NCBI RefSeq assembly: GCF_001724605.1
Contig: NZ_MEEX01000005.1
Span: 62,001 to 126,000 of the forward strand
DNA length: 64,000 bases
DNA from: Phenylobacterium sp. SCN 70-31
Lineage (GTDB): Bacteria > Pseudomonadota > Alphaproteobacteria > Caulobacterales > Caulobacteraceae
Direction: 5' to 3'
This document shows, piece by piece, positions 8,854 to 18,292 of this stretch. The position numbers and the translations under genes were made by a program. The notes under the pieces are model-generated. The model ran no database searches. It saw only the letters and a list, made by a program, of their open reading frames with translations, and was not told the origin of the DNA. Position 1 is the stretch's first letter. The number at the start of each line of letters is the position of its first letter.

Positions 8854-9668
8854 CCTGAAATCCGGTCCGGCCGGGTGAACACCTCGAACCCGTCGTCGCG
8901 GGCGACGGCGACCAGGGTGATCCCGGCGGCGTCGGCCGTGCGGACGGCCAGCGCGGTGGGGGCCGAGACGGCGACGACGATCTGGGCGCCCAGGGCTGCG
9001 GCCTTCTGCACCATTTCCACCGACACTCGGCTCGTCAGCGCCAGCAGGCCGTCGTCCATCGACGTTCGCATCCTGGCCTCGCTGCGGGCGAGGGCGCCGA
9101 CCAGCTTGTCGAGCGCGTTGTGGCGGCCCACGTCCTCCCGGGCGGCGACCAGGCCCAGGTCCCGCGTCCACCATCCCGCCGCGTGCGCCGCGCGCGTGGC
9201 GCGCCCCAGCTCCTGAGCCGGCGCCAGGGCGGCCAGGGCCGCGTGGATGTCGCGGGCCGCAGCGACGGCGCCCTCGCCGACACGGCGCGGCGGCCGGACG
9301 GCCTCGGCCAGGCTATCCACCCCGCACAGCCCACAGCCCGTCGGCCCGGCCAGCCGTCGCCGGCGTGTGGCGAGCGCGGCCGACGCCGGCTGCCTCAGCC
9401 ACATGCGGACCTCGATCCCCACGAGATCGGCCCCCAGATCGCCCGTAGACACCTCCAGCGCGGCGATTTCGTCCGGGACCGCGATCAGGCCTTCGGTGAG
9501 GCTGAAGCCCACGCCGAAGTCCTCCAGGTCGGCGGGCGTCGCCATCATCACCGCCGTCGTCGTCGCGTCGTGGACCAGCGCGACGGGCGTCTCCTCGGGC
9601 AGGTCGCGCGATCCCGCCTCCGGCCCGGCGGCGGTCCAGCGCGTGCGGGGGAAGGCGGCGCGGGTCAT
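8850..9668 (-). CDS. fdhD: Formate dehydrogenase accessory sulfurtransferase FdhD
   Basis: A 272-residue FdhD/FdsC protein. It transfers sulfur to the molybdenum cofactor, which is required for formate dehydrogenase activity. The C-G-L-C persulfide-carrying motif (T-G-C-G-L-C-G-V) is present, as are the early F-S-L-T-E-G-L-I segment and the G-R-H-N-A-L-D-K-L motif typical of the family. It is the last gene of the fds operon and overlaps fdsD by ATGA. Length is normal. Its stop and that of the convergent isomerase-like gene share CTAG. Confidence 0.95.
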   Translation of the reverse strand: MTRAAFPRTRWTAAGPEAGSRDLPEETPVALVHDATTTAVMMATPADLEDFGVGFSLTEGLIAVPDEIAALEVSTGDLGADLVGIEVRMWLRQPASAALATRRRRLAGPTGCGLCGVDSLAEAVRPPRRVGEGAVAAARDIHAALAALAPAQELGRATRAAHAAGWWTRDLGLVAAREDVGRHNALDKLVGALARSEARMRTSMDDGLLALTSRVSVEMVQKAAALGAQIVVAVSAPTALAVRTADAAGITLVAVARDDGFEVFTRPDRISG

Positions 9669-9886
9669 CGCGCGGGCGCATCCTTCAGGCGCCCCACGGC
9701 CTCCAGCGCCACGGGACTGAGGCCCTCGCCGCCGCTCGTTCCCCAGGCCCGGATCTCGGTGCGCATCCCCGGGTCCCAGAAGCTCCTGATGTGGGCGGCG
9801 ACGCCCTCGGCGGCGTCGCCCGGCTGGGCGGCGAAGAAGCTCGCGATCTGGTTGGCCATGTAGATCAGCCGGTCCGGCCGGGTCAT
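9665..9886 (-). CDS. fdsD: NAD-dependent formate dehydrogenase delta subunit
   Basis: A 73-residue protein matching FdsD, a small subunit of soluble NAD-dependent, molybdenum-containing formate dehydrogenases. The opening R-L-I-Y-M-A-N-Q-I-A-S-F-F and the central F-W-D-P-R-M-type segment (here S-F-W-D-P-G-M) are the family hallmarks. The ATG overlaps the fdsA stop, and its own stop overlaps the fdhD start, both as ATGA, so translation along the operon is coupled. In characterised enzymes this subunit is thought to help assembly of the active complex. Confidence 0.93.
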   Translation of the reverse strand: MTRPDRLIYMANQIASFFAAQPGDAAEGVAAHIRSFWDPGMRTEIRAWGTSGGEGLSPVALEAVGRLKDAPAR

Positions 9887-12735
9887 TCCGCCGGCTCCGC
9901 CTGGGCTTCGGACGAAGCGATCCGGCGGCTGCGTTCGCTCATGGCCTCGTAGCGCGCCTGCCAGTCGCTGGGGCCGTTGGACGGCGCGACCTGCACCGCC
10001 GTCACCTTGTACTCGGGGCAGTTCGTGGCCCAGTCGCTGTAGTCGGTGGTGACGACGTTCGCCTGTGTCCCGGGGTGGTGGAAGGTGGTGTAGACCACCC
10101 CTGGCGCGACCCGGTCGGTGATCCTGGCCCGCAGCGTCGTGTCGCCGGCCCGGCTGACGAGCCGCACCCAGTCGCCGTCGCGCAATCCCCGATCCTCTGC
10201 GTCCTGCGGATGGACCTCCAGCACGTCCTCCTCGTGCCAGAGGACGTTGTCGGTCCGCCGGGTCTGCGCGCCCACATTGTACTGGGACAGGATCCGGCCG
10301 GTGGTGAGGAGCAGGGGAAAACGCGGCCCCACCTTCTCGTCGGTGGGGACGTAGTCGGTCAGCACGAACTTGCCAGCCCCGCGGACGAACCGCTCCAGGT
10401 GCATGACCGGCGTGCCCGTCGACGCGGCGTCGTTGCAGGGCCACTGGACCGAGCCCTCGCGCTCCAGCAGATCGTACGACACGCCGGCGAACGTGGGGGT
10501 CAGACGCGCGATCTCGTCCATGATCTGCGAGGGGTGATCGTAGGCCATCGGATAGCCCAGGGCGTTCGAGAGCTTCTGGGTGATCTCCCAGTCCTCCAGC
10601 CCGTTGCGAGGGCTCATCACCTTGCGCACCCGCTGGATGCGCCGCTCGGCGTTGGTGAAGGTGCCGTTCTTCTCCAGGAAGGTGGAACCCGGCAGGAACA
10701 CGTGGGCGTAGTTGGCGGTCTCGTTCAGGAAAAGGTCGTGGACGATCACGCACTCCATGGCCGCCAGCCCGGCGGCCACGTGGCGGGTGTTGGGATCGGA
10801 CTGCAGGATGTCCTCGCCCTGGACGTAGAGCCCTTTGAACCGGCCGGCGACGGCGGCGTCCAGCATGTTGGGGATGCGCAGTCCCGGCTCGGGATCGAGG
10901 GGGGCGCCCCAGGCGGCCTCGAACAGGGCGCGGGTCGCGTCGTCCGACACGTGGCGGTAGCCGGCCAGTTCGTGCGGGAACGAGCCCATGTCGCAGGCGC
11001 CCTGGACGTTGTTCTGGCCTCGCAGGGGGTTCACGCCCACGCCCGGCCTTCCGATGTTCCCCGTGGCCATCGCCAGGTTGGCGATGGCCATCACCGAGGT
11101 CGAGCCCTGGCTGTGCTCGGTCACGCCCAGGCCGTAGTAGATGGCCGCGTTTCCGCCGGTGGCGTACAGCCGGGCTGCGGCCCGCACCTCCGCCGCCGGG
11201 ACGCCCGTCGTCGCCTCGAGCGCCTCGGGCGAGTGCTCGGGTCGGGCCACATGCTCGGCCCAGGCGGCGAAATCCTCGGGGTCGCAGCGCTCGCGGACGA
11301 ACGCCTCGTCGAACAGCCCCTCGGCGACGATCACATGGGCCAGCGCCGTCAGGATCGCGACGTTCGTCCCCGGACGCAGGGCCAGGTGGTGCGCGGCCTC
11401 CACATGCGGCGTCCGCACGAGGTCGATCCGGCGCGGGTCGATGACGATGAGCCTGGCGCCCTGCCGGAGCCGCCGCTTCATGCGCGACGCGAACACCGGA
11501 TGGCCGTCGGTGGGGTTGGCGCCGATCACCAGGATGACGTCGGCGTGTTCGACCGAGTCGAAATCCTGCGTGCCGGCCGAGGTCCCGAACGCGGTCTTCA
11601 GGCCATAGCCCGTGGGCGAGTGGCAGACGCGGGCGCACGTGTCGACGTTGTTCACCCCGAACCGCGCGCGGATCATCTTCTGGACGAGGTAGGTCTCCTC
11701 GTTGGTGCAGCGCGACGAGGTGATGCCGCCCAGCGCATGGGGGCCGTGCGCCGCCTCGATGCGGGCGAACTCGGACGCCGCGTAGGCGATCGCCTCGTCC
11801 CAGGAGACGGTGCGCCAGGGCTCGGCCGTCGAGGCGCGGATCATCGGCTCCAGGATGCGTTCGCGATGGGTGGCGTAGCCCCAGGCGAACCGCCCCTTCA
11901 CGCACGAATGGCCGTGGTTCGCCTTCCCGTCCTTCCACGGGACCATGCGCACCAGCGCCTCGCCGCGCATCTCGGCCTTGAAGGCGCAGCCCACGCCGCA
12001 GTAGGCGCAGGTGGTGACTTCGGCGCGCTCGGGCTGGCCGATCTCGATGACCGCCTTCTCGGTCAGCGCCGCCGTGGGACAGGCCTGGACGCAGGCGCCG
12101 CACGACACGCACTCGGACGACAGGAACAGCTCGCCCTGGCCGGCGGCGATACGCGAGCCGAAGCCGCGGTCCTCGACGGTCAGCGCCAGGGTCCCCTGCA
12201 CCTCGTCGCAGGCGCGCACGCAGCGCGAGCAGACGATGCACTTGGCCGGGTCGAAGGTGAAATAGGGGTTGGACTCGTCGCAGGGCAGGCCGAGATGGCT
12301 CTCGCCCTCGTAGCCGTAGCGCACCTCGCGCAGCCCGACCGCCCCGGCCATGTCCTGCAACTCGCAGTCGCCGTTGGCCGCGCAGGTGAGGCAGTCCAGC
12401 GGGTGGTCCGAGATGTAGAGCTCCATCACCCCGCGGCGCAGCGTCGCCAGCTTCGGCGTCTGGGTGCGGACCGCCATGCCTTCGGCCACGGGGGTGGTGC
12501 AGGACGCGGGCGTTCCGGCGCGGCCCTCGATCTCCACCAGGCACAGCCGGCACGAGCCGAACGCCTCCAGGCTGTCGGTGGCGCACAGCTTGGGAATCTG
12601 CGTCCCCGCCTCGGCCGCCGCGCGGAGGATCGAGGTCCCGGCGGGCACGGTCACGGGACGGCCGTCGATGGTCAGCGTCACCGGGGCGCCCGAGGCCTGT
12701 GGCGTGCCGAGGTCGAACTCGAGAAGGCGGGCCAT
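9883..12735 (-). CDS. fdsA: NAD-dependent formate dehydrogenase alpha subunit (molybdopterin, Fe-S)
   Basis: A 950-residue catalytic subunit that oxidises formate to CO2 at a bis-MGD molybdenum centre. Domains in order: an N-terminal [2Fe-2S] ferredoxin (C51, C62, C65, C79); a NuoG-like H-x3-C-x2-C-x5-C cluster (H111, C115, C118, C124); two 4Fe-4S ferredoxin motifs (C166/169/172/176 and C209/212/215/219); a proximal cluster (C243, C246, C250, C278); then the molybdopterin domain. C371-H372 (R-V-C-H-S-P) are the expected Mo-ligand cysteine and proton-transfer histidine, so this is a cysteine and not a selenocysteine enzyme. The start is M-A-R-L-L-E-F-D, 5 bp after fdsB; the longer in-frame reading upstream is a shadow of fdsB. 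Confidence 0.97.
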   Translation of the reverse strand: MARLLEFDLGTPQASGAPVTLTIDGRPVTVPAGTSILRAAAEAGTQIPKLCATDSLEAFGSCRLCLVEIEGRAGTPASCTTPVAEGMAVRTQTPKLATLRRGVMELYISDHPLDCLTCAANGDCELQDMAGAVGLREVRYGYEGESHLGLPCDESNPYFTFDPAKCIVCSRCVRACDEVQGTLALTVEDRGFGSRIAAGQGELFLSSECVSCGACVQACPTAALTEKAVIEIGQPERAEVTTCAYCGVGCAFKAEMRGEALVRMVPWKDGKANHGHSCVKGRFAWGYATHRERILEPMIRASTAEPWRTVSWDEAIAYAASEFARIEAAHGPHALGGITSSRCTNEETYLVQKMIRARFGVNNVDTCARVCHSPTGYGLKTAFGTSAGTQDFDSVEHADVILVIGANPTDGHPVFASRMKRRLRQGARLIVIDPRRIDLVRTPHVEAAHHLALRPGTNVAILTALAHVIVAEGLFDEAFVRERCDPEDFAAWAEHVARPEHSPEALEATTGVPAAEVRAAARLYATGGNAAIYYGLGVTEHSQGSTSVMAIANLAMATGNIGRPGVGVNPLRGQNNVQGACDMGSFPHELAGYRHVSDDATRALFEAAWGAPLDPEPGLRIPNMLDAAVAGRFKGLYVQGEDILQSDPNTRHVAAGLAAMECVIVHDLFLNETANYAHVFLPGSTFLEKNGTFTNAERRIQRVRKVMSPRNGLEDWEITQKLSNALGYPMAYDHPSQIMDEIARLTPTFAGVSYDLLEREGSVQWPCNDAASTGTPVMHLERFVRGAGKFVLTDYVPTDEKVGPRFPLLLTTGRILSQYNVGAQTRRTDNVLWHEEDVLEVHPQDAEDRGLRDGDWVRLVSRAGDTTLRARITDRVAPGVVYTTFHHPGTQANVVTTDYSDWATNCPEYKVTAVQVAPSNGPSDWQARYEAMSERSRRIASSEAQAEPAE

Positions 12736-12740
12736 GGGGA

Positions 12741-14216
12741 TCACTCCGCCGCGGCGCGGGCGGACGCCCGCGCGAAGTCTTCGGGAAAGTGCCGGATCGC
12801 GCTCATCACCGGATAGGGCGTGAACCCGCCCAGCGCGCAGAGCGAACCATATTTCAGGGTCTCGCAGAGGTCCTCGACCAGCGCGAGGTTGGCCTCGGGC
12901 TCGATCCCGGCGGTGATCCGATCGATCGTCTCGACGCCGCGCTTCGAGCCCAGGCGGCAGGGCGTGCACTTGCCGCAGCTCTCGATGCCGCAGAACTCCA
13001 GGGCGAACCGGGCCTGGGCCGCCATGTCCACCGTGTCGTCGAAGACCACGATCCCGCCGTGACCGATCAGGCCGCCCTGGGCGGCGAACGCCTCGTAATC
13101 GTAGGGCGTGTCGAGTAGCGCGGGCGGGAAGTAGGCGCCCAGCGGGCCGCCGCACTGTACGGCGCGCACCGGGCGCCCCGAGGCCGTGCCGCCGCCGATG
13201 TCCTCCACGATCTGGCGCAGCGTGAGGCCGAACGGCGTCTCGTACAGGCCCGGCCGCGCGACATTGCCCGCGATCTGGATCGGCTTGGTCCCGCGGGAGC
13301 GCCCGTGGCCCAGCGCCTCGTAGGCCGGCCCCCCGTTCAGGACGATCCACGGGACCGCGGCCAGGGACAGGACGTTGTTGATCGCCGTCGGCCGGCCGAA
13401 CAGGCCGCTGTGGGCGGGCAGCGGCGGCTTGGGCCGCACCTGGCCCCGCTTGCCTTCCAGGCTCTCCAGCAGCGCCGTCTCCTCGCCGCAGACATAGGCC
13501 CCGGCGCCGATCCGCAGCTGCAGGTCGAAGCCGGGGGTGAGGTCCCGAGCCCGGGCGATCCCGAGCGCCGCCGCCATCGTCGCGTTGGCGTGCGGATACT
13601 CCGAGCGCGAATAGATGAAGCCGCGCGCCGCCCCCACGGCCAGGGCGGCGATGGCCATGCCCTCGATGAGGAGGAACGGATCGCCTTCCATCAGCATGCG
13701 GTCGGCGAACGTGCCGCTGTCGCCCTCGTCGGCGTTGCAGACCAAGTACTTGAGCCCGCCCGGCGCGTCGCGGACGGTCTTCCACTTCACGCCCACCGGA
13801 AAGCCGGCGCCGCCGCGGCCGCGCAGGCCCGACTCGGCGATCGCGGCGATCACGCCGTCGGCGCCCAGGTCGCGGGCCCGCGCCAGGGCCTCGAACGGCG
13901 GCGGGTCCAGGGGATCGCCCAAGCCGCAGCGCGCGAAGGTCAGGCGGGTCTGACCCGCCATCCAGGGATGGGCCGCGATGTCCCCCAGCGCCAGCGGGCT
14001 GTCGCCCGAGAGGATCGCGGAGACGTCGCCCGGCGTGGCGGGTCCGAAGGCGCGGCGGCCCTCCGGCGTCTCCACCTCGACCAGCGGCTCCAGCCAGAAG
14101 AAGCCGCGCGAACCCGTGCGCACTACCTCGCAGCCGGCGTCGGCGAAGGCGCGGGCCACGGCCTCGGCGCCGACGGCCAGGGCCGCGGAGTCCTTCGGGA
14201 CGAAGACGCGGGTCAT
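12741..14216 (-). CDS. fdsB: NAD-dependent formate dehydrogenase beta subunit (NADH/FMN)
   Basis: A 491-residue NuoF-like flavoprotein that passes electrons from the Fe-S chain to NAD+. It shows the NADH-binding G-R-G-G-A-G-F-P-V-G motif, the FMN-binding Y-L-V-C-N-A-D-E-G-D segment, and a C-terminal 4Fe-4S motif E-S-C-G-K-C-T-P-C-R-L-G. The start chosen (M-T-R-V-F-V) overlaps the end of fdsG by ATGA. The roughly 100 residues before the NuoF core are as expected for FdsB. Confidence 0.96.
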   Translation of the reverse strand: MTRVFVPKDSAALAVGAEAVARAFADAGCEVVRTGSRGFFWLEPLVEVETPEGRRAFGPATPGDVSAILSGDSPLALGDIAAHPWMAGQTRLTFARCGLGDPLDPPPFEALARARDLGADGVIAAIAESGLRGRGGAGFPVGVKWKTVRDAPGGLKYLVCNADEGDSGTFADRMLMEGDPFLLIEGMAIAALAVGAARGFIYSRSEYPHANATMAAALGIARARDLTPGFDLQLRIGAGAYVCGEETALLESLEGKRGQVRPKPPLPAHSGLFGRPTAINNVLSLAAVPWIVLNGGPAYEALGHGRSRGTKPIQIAGNVARPGLYETPFGLTLRQIVEDIGGGTASGRPVRAVQCGGPLGAYFPPALLDTPYDYEAFAAQGGLIGHGGIVVFDDTVDMAAQARFALEFCGIESCGKCTPCRLGSKRGVETIDRITAGIEPEANLALVEDLCETLKYGSLCALGGFTPYPVMSAIRHFPEDFARASARAAAE

Positions 14217-14683
14217 CCAAGCACCGCTTCGGAAAGCCGCGACGCCGTCAGCCGGCCGACAGGCTCGCCGTCCACCAGGGCGGCGGGAGCGACCGCGCAA
14301 AGGCCCAGGCAGTAGACGGCCTCCACGGTGATCCCGCCGTCGGGCGTGGTGTCGCCCCAGTCGGTCTCCAGGTTGGCGAGCAGGGCCGCCGCCACCGCTT
14401 CGCCACCCGTGGCCTGGCACGCCTCGGCGCGGCAGATCTTCACCACCCGTCGCCCGGCCGGAGCCTCGCGGAAGTCGTGATAGAAGGTGATCACCCCATG
14501 CACCTCGGCGCGGGTGAGATTGAGCGCCTCGGCCACGATCGGGGTCGCCGCGTGCGGCACGTGCCCGAACGCCGCCTGCAGCGCATGCAGCACCGGCAGC
14601 AGGGGTCCTTCCAGCCCGGCGTGCGCGGCCACGATCTCGCGGGCGCGCTCGGGATTCCAGGGCGGGTGTCGGGATGAAATCAT
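14213..14683 (-). CDS. fdsG: NAD-dependent formate dehydrogenase gamma subunit
   Basis: A 156-residue NuoE-like thioredoxin-fold subunit carrying one [2Fe-2S] cluster. The ligands are visible as K-I-C-R-A-E-A-C and Y-C-L-G-L-C. It is the first gene of the fdsG-fdsB-fdsA-fdsD-fdhD operon, which makes the complete NAD+-linked formate dehydrogenase. It is divergent from adhC across 122 bp, so formaldehyde and formate oxidation probably share control signals. Confidence 0.95.
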   Translation of the reverse strand: MISSRHPPWNPERAREIVAAHAGLEGPLLPVLHALQAAFGHVPHAATPIVAEALNLTRAEVHGVITFYHDFREAPAGRRVVKICRAEACQATGGEAVAAALLANLETDWGDTTPDGGITVEAVYCLGLCAVAPAALVDGEPVGRLTASRLSEAVLG

Positions 14684-14702
14684 GTCACCACATTAAATCG
14701 AA

Positions 14703-14719
14703 TGTCGCCATTTTCGACA
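14703..14719. promoter_or_regulatory. Dyad in the fdsG/adhC divergent control region
   Basis: TGTCG-N7-CGACA is a perfect 17-bp inverted repeat, 20 bp before fdsG on one side and 87 bp before adhC on the other. The surrounding bases are AT-rich for this genome. It is a plausible operator, but no regulator for it is encoded next to these genes. Confidence 0.4.
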
Positions 14720-14805
14720 ATATTTCGCAATAATCTGGGGGGCTCGCCTTCCCTTCGCAAACCGCATAGGGAAAGCTGACACCCGGAAGAGTCGAGGAGC
14801 AAGAG

Positions 14806-15914
<1,109 letters not shown>

Positions 15915-15915
<1 letters not shown>

Positions 15916-16778
15916 TGATCGAGACCGTCTCCGAGACCCGCTGCTTCGGCGGGACCCAGGGCGTCTACCGCCACGCGAGCCGCGAGACGAAGACGCCGAT
16001 GACCTTCAGCGTCTTCACGCCCCCTCAGGCCCTGGAACAGGGGGCCGGGCCGCGACCGGTGGTCTGGTACCTGTCGGGACTGACCTGCACCCACGCCAAT
16101 GTGACCCAGAAGGGCCAGTTCCAGCGCGTCTGCGCCGAGCTGGGCCTGGTGTTCGTCGCGCCGGATACGAGCCCCAGAAACGCTTCGGGCGGCGAGGGCG
16201 TGCCGGACGATCCGGACGGGGCGTACGACTTCGGCCTGGGCGCCGGCTTCTATGTGGACGCCATCCAGGCGCCCTGGGCCACGAACTACCGGATGGAGAG
16301 CTACATCGTCTCGGAATTGCCCGAGGTGATCGCCGCGAACTTCCCGGTCGATATGAACCGCCAGGGGCTGACCGGCCACTCCATGGGCGGCCACGGCGCG
16401 CTGACCCTCGCCCTCAAGACTCCCGGCCGCTGGAAGAGCGTCTCGGCCTTCGCGCCGATCGCCTCGCCCATGCGCTGCCCGTGGGGCGAGAAGGCGCTGG
16501 GCGGATACCTGGGGCCGGACCGCGACGCCTGGCGCCGCCATGACGCCACGGCCCTGCTGGACGATGGCGCGCGTATTCCTGAGTTGCTGGTCGATCAGGG
16601 CGAGGCCGACGACTTCCTCGAAGGCCAGCTCAAACCGGAGCTGTTGGAGGCGGCCTGCGCCAAGGCCGAGGTCCCACTGACGCTCCGCCGCCAGCCCGGC
16701 TACGACCACAGCTATTACTTCATCGCCAGCTTCATGGAGGATCATCTCCGATGGCACGCGCAAAGGTTGGCCGGATAG
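15915..16778 (+). CDS. fghA: S-formylglutathione hydrolase
   Basis: A 287-residue alpha/beta hydrolase of the esterase D family that splits S-formylglutathione into glutathione and formate. It has G-H-S156-M-G-G as the nucleophile elbow, an Asp in V-D-Q-G-E-A-D-D-F and the His in P-G-Y-D-H-S-Y-Y-F, completing the triad. The L-T-C-T-H-A-N block near residues 56-62 is a family signature. It overlaps adhC upstream. The secreted carboxylesterase gene starts inside its 3' end, so all three form one coupled transcript whose product (formate) feeds the divergent fds enzyme. Confidence 0.97.
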
Positions 16779-18292
16779 GCCTCGCAGCGGCCTCCGTCGT
16801 TCTGCTGGCGGCCGCGTCCGCCACCGCCCAGGCGCCGGCGCCCAAGGCCACCACCCGGGACGGCGTGGTGGTGGGCGAGGCCGCGCCGGGCCTCTCGATC
16901 TTCCGCGGCATACCCTATGCCGCCCCGCCGGTGGGGCCGCTGCGCTGGCGGCCGCCCCAGCCGCATCCCGGTTGGAAGGGCGAGCGGCCGGCCCGGACGT
17001 TCGGTTTCGACTGCGTCCAGACGCCGTTCCCGGGCGACAGCACGCCCTCGATACACACCCAGTCCGAGGACTGCCTGGCGCTGAACGTCTGGCGCCCCGA
17101 AGGCGCGAAGGGTGGCGCGCCGGTGATGGTCTGGATCCACGGCGGCGGCTTCACCAACGGCCTGGGGTCGTCGCCGGTCTTCGACGGCGCCGCCCTGGCG
17201 CGGGCCGGCGTGGTGGTTGTGACGTTCAACTACCGGCTGGGCCGCTTCGGCTTCTTCGCCCATCCCGCCCTGACGGCCGACCGCCCGGACGAGCCCAAGG
17301 GCAACTACGGCTTCATGGACCAGATCGCGGCGCTGCGCTGGGTGCAGGCGAACATCGCCGCGTTCGGCGGCGACCCGGCCCGGGTGACGGTCTTCGGCGA
17401 GTCGGCCGGCGGCGCCTCGGTGAACATGCTGATGGCCTCACCGATGGCGCGCGGCCTGTTCGCGCAGGCGATCGTCCAGTCCGGCGGCCTGGGCGACACC
17501 TGGCCGTGCCTGGACGAGGCCGAGCGGAAGGGCGTCGCGCTCGCGGAGGCGCGCGGGCTCCGGAGCGCGGAAGCCGCGACGCTCCGGGCGCTGCCGCTGG
17601 AGGTGGTGAAGGGCGACGTCAACCTGTTCCAGGGGCGGCCCGAGACCTATTCGGGGCCGATGGTGGACGGCAAGGTGGTCCCCCGCGCTCTGCCGGCCCT
17701 GTTCGCCGCCGGCCAGGTGGCCGTGGTCCCCTATCTGGCGGGCGCCAACACCCAGGAGTTCGGGCCCGCCTCGCCGTTCATCGCCGCCCGCACCGAGGCG
17801 GCGCTGAAGCGCCTCCCGGACGAGACCCAAGGAGCCTTGCGGGCGGCCTATGGCGACGACCTCGCCGCCAGCCTGGGCGCGGATGCGGCGTTCGTCGCTC
17901 CGGCGCGCCTGTTCGCCGGCCATCAGGCCAGGGTCGCGCCCACCTACCTCTATCGCTTCGACGTGGTCCCGGCCGGACAGCGCAGGCCCGGGGTCGGCGC
18001 GCGGCACGCCACCGACCTGCCCTATGTGTTCGGGACCCTGCCGGCGTCGCTCGGCAGGACGGACGAGGCCGACGCTCGGGCTTCCGAGACCATCCGCGCC
18101 TACTGGACCAACTTCGCGAAGACCGGCGATCCGAACGGCCCCGGCCTGCCGGCCTGGCCCTCGTACGACACCGGCGACCGGGCCATGACCTTGAGCGCGG
18201 ACGGCGCGACGACCGGACCGCACCCCCAAGCCGCGCGGCTGGACGCCATCGCCGGGGCGATCCAGCTCACCTGCCCGGCGGATAGGGCCTAG
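16751..18292 (+). CDS. Secreted type-B carboxylesterase
   Basis: A 513-residue carboxylesterase/lipase of the cholinesterase-like family, with a signal peptide (residues 1 to about 27, ending A-T-A-Q). It has the F-R-G-I-P-Y-A motif, the oxyanion G-G-G-F, the nucleophile elbow G-E-S218-A-G-G and the catalytic His in A-R-H-A-T-D-L-P-Y-V-F. It begins 28 bp inside fghA behind GGAGG, so it belongs to the adhC-fghA transcript. A periplasmic or surface esterase coupled to formaldehyde oxidation is unusual. It could de-esterify the imported compound, and if it removes methyl esters it would release methanol. Its stop shares CTAG with the convergent GPH symporter. Confidence 0.92.
   Translation: MARAKVGRIGLAAASVVLLAAASATAQAPAPKATTRDGVVVGEAAPGLSIFRGIPYAAPPVGPLRWRPPQPHPGWKGERPARTFGFDCVQTPFPGDSTPSIHTQSEDCLALNVWRPEGAKGGAPVMVWIHGGGFTNGLGSSPVFDGAALARAGVVVVTFNYRLGRFGFFAHPALTADRPDEPKGNYGFMDQIAALRWVQANIAAFGGDPARVTVFGESAGGASVNMLMASPMARGLFAQAIVQSGGLGDTWPCLDEAERKGVALAEARGLRSAEAATLRALPLEVVKGDVNLFQGRPETYSGPMVDGKVVPRALPALFAAGQVAVVPYLAGANTQEFGPASPFIAARTEAALKRLPDETQGALRAAYGDDLAASLGADAAFVAPARLFAGHQARVAPTYLYRFDVVPAGQRRPGVGARHATDLPYVFGTLPASLGRTDEADARASETIRAYWTNFAKTGDPNGPGLPAWPSYDTGDRAMTLSADGATTGPHPQAARLDAIAGAIQLTCPADRA

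Noticed and set aside
9883-12735. Possible selenocysteine formate dehydrogenase
   Set aside because: The molybdenum-ligand position is an ordinary Cys codon (R-V-C-H-S-P) and there is no in-frame TGA.
12736-14220. Apparent 1445-residue fdsA with a long N-terminal extension
   Set aside because: The extension reads through fdsB in another frame. The true start is the ATG at 12735, where the ferredoxin domain begins.
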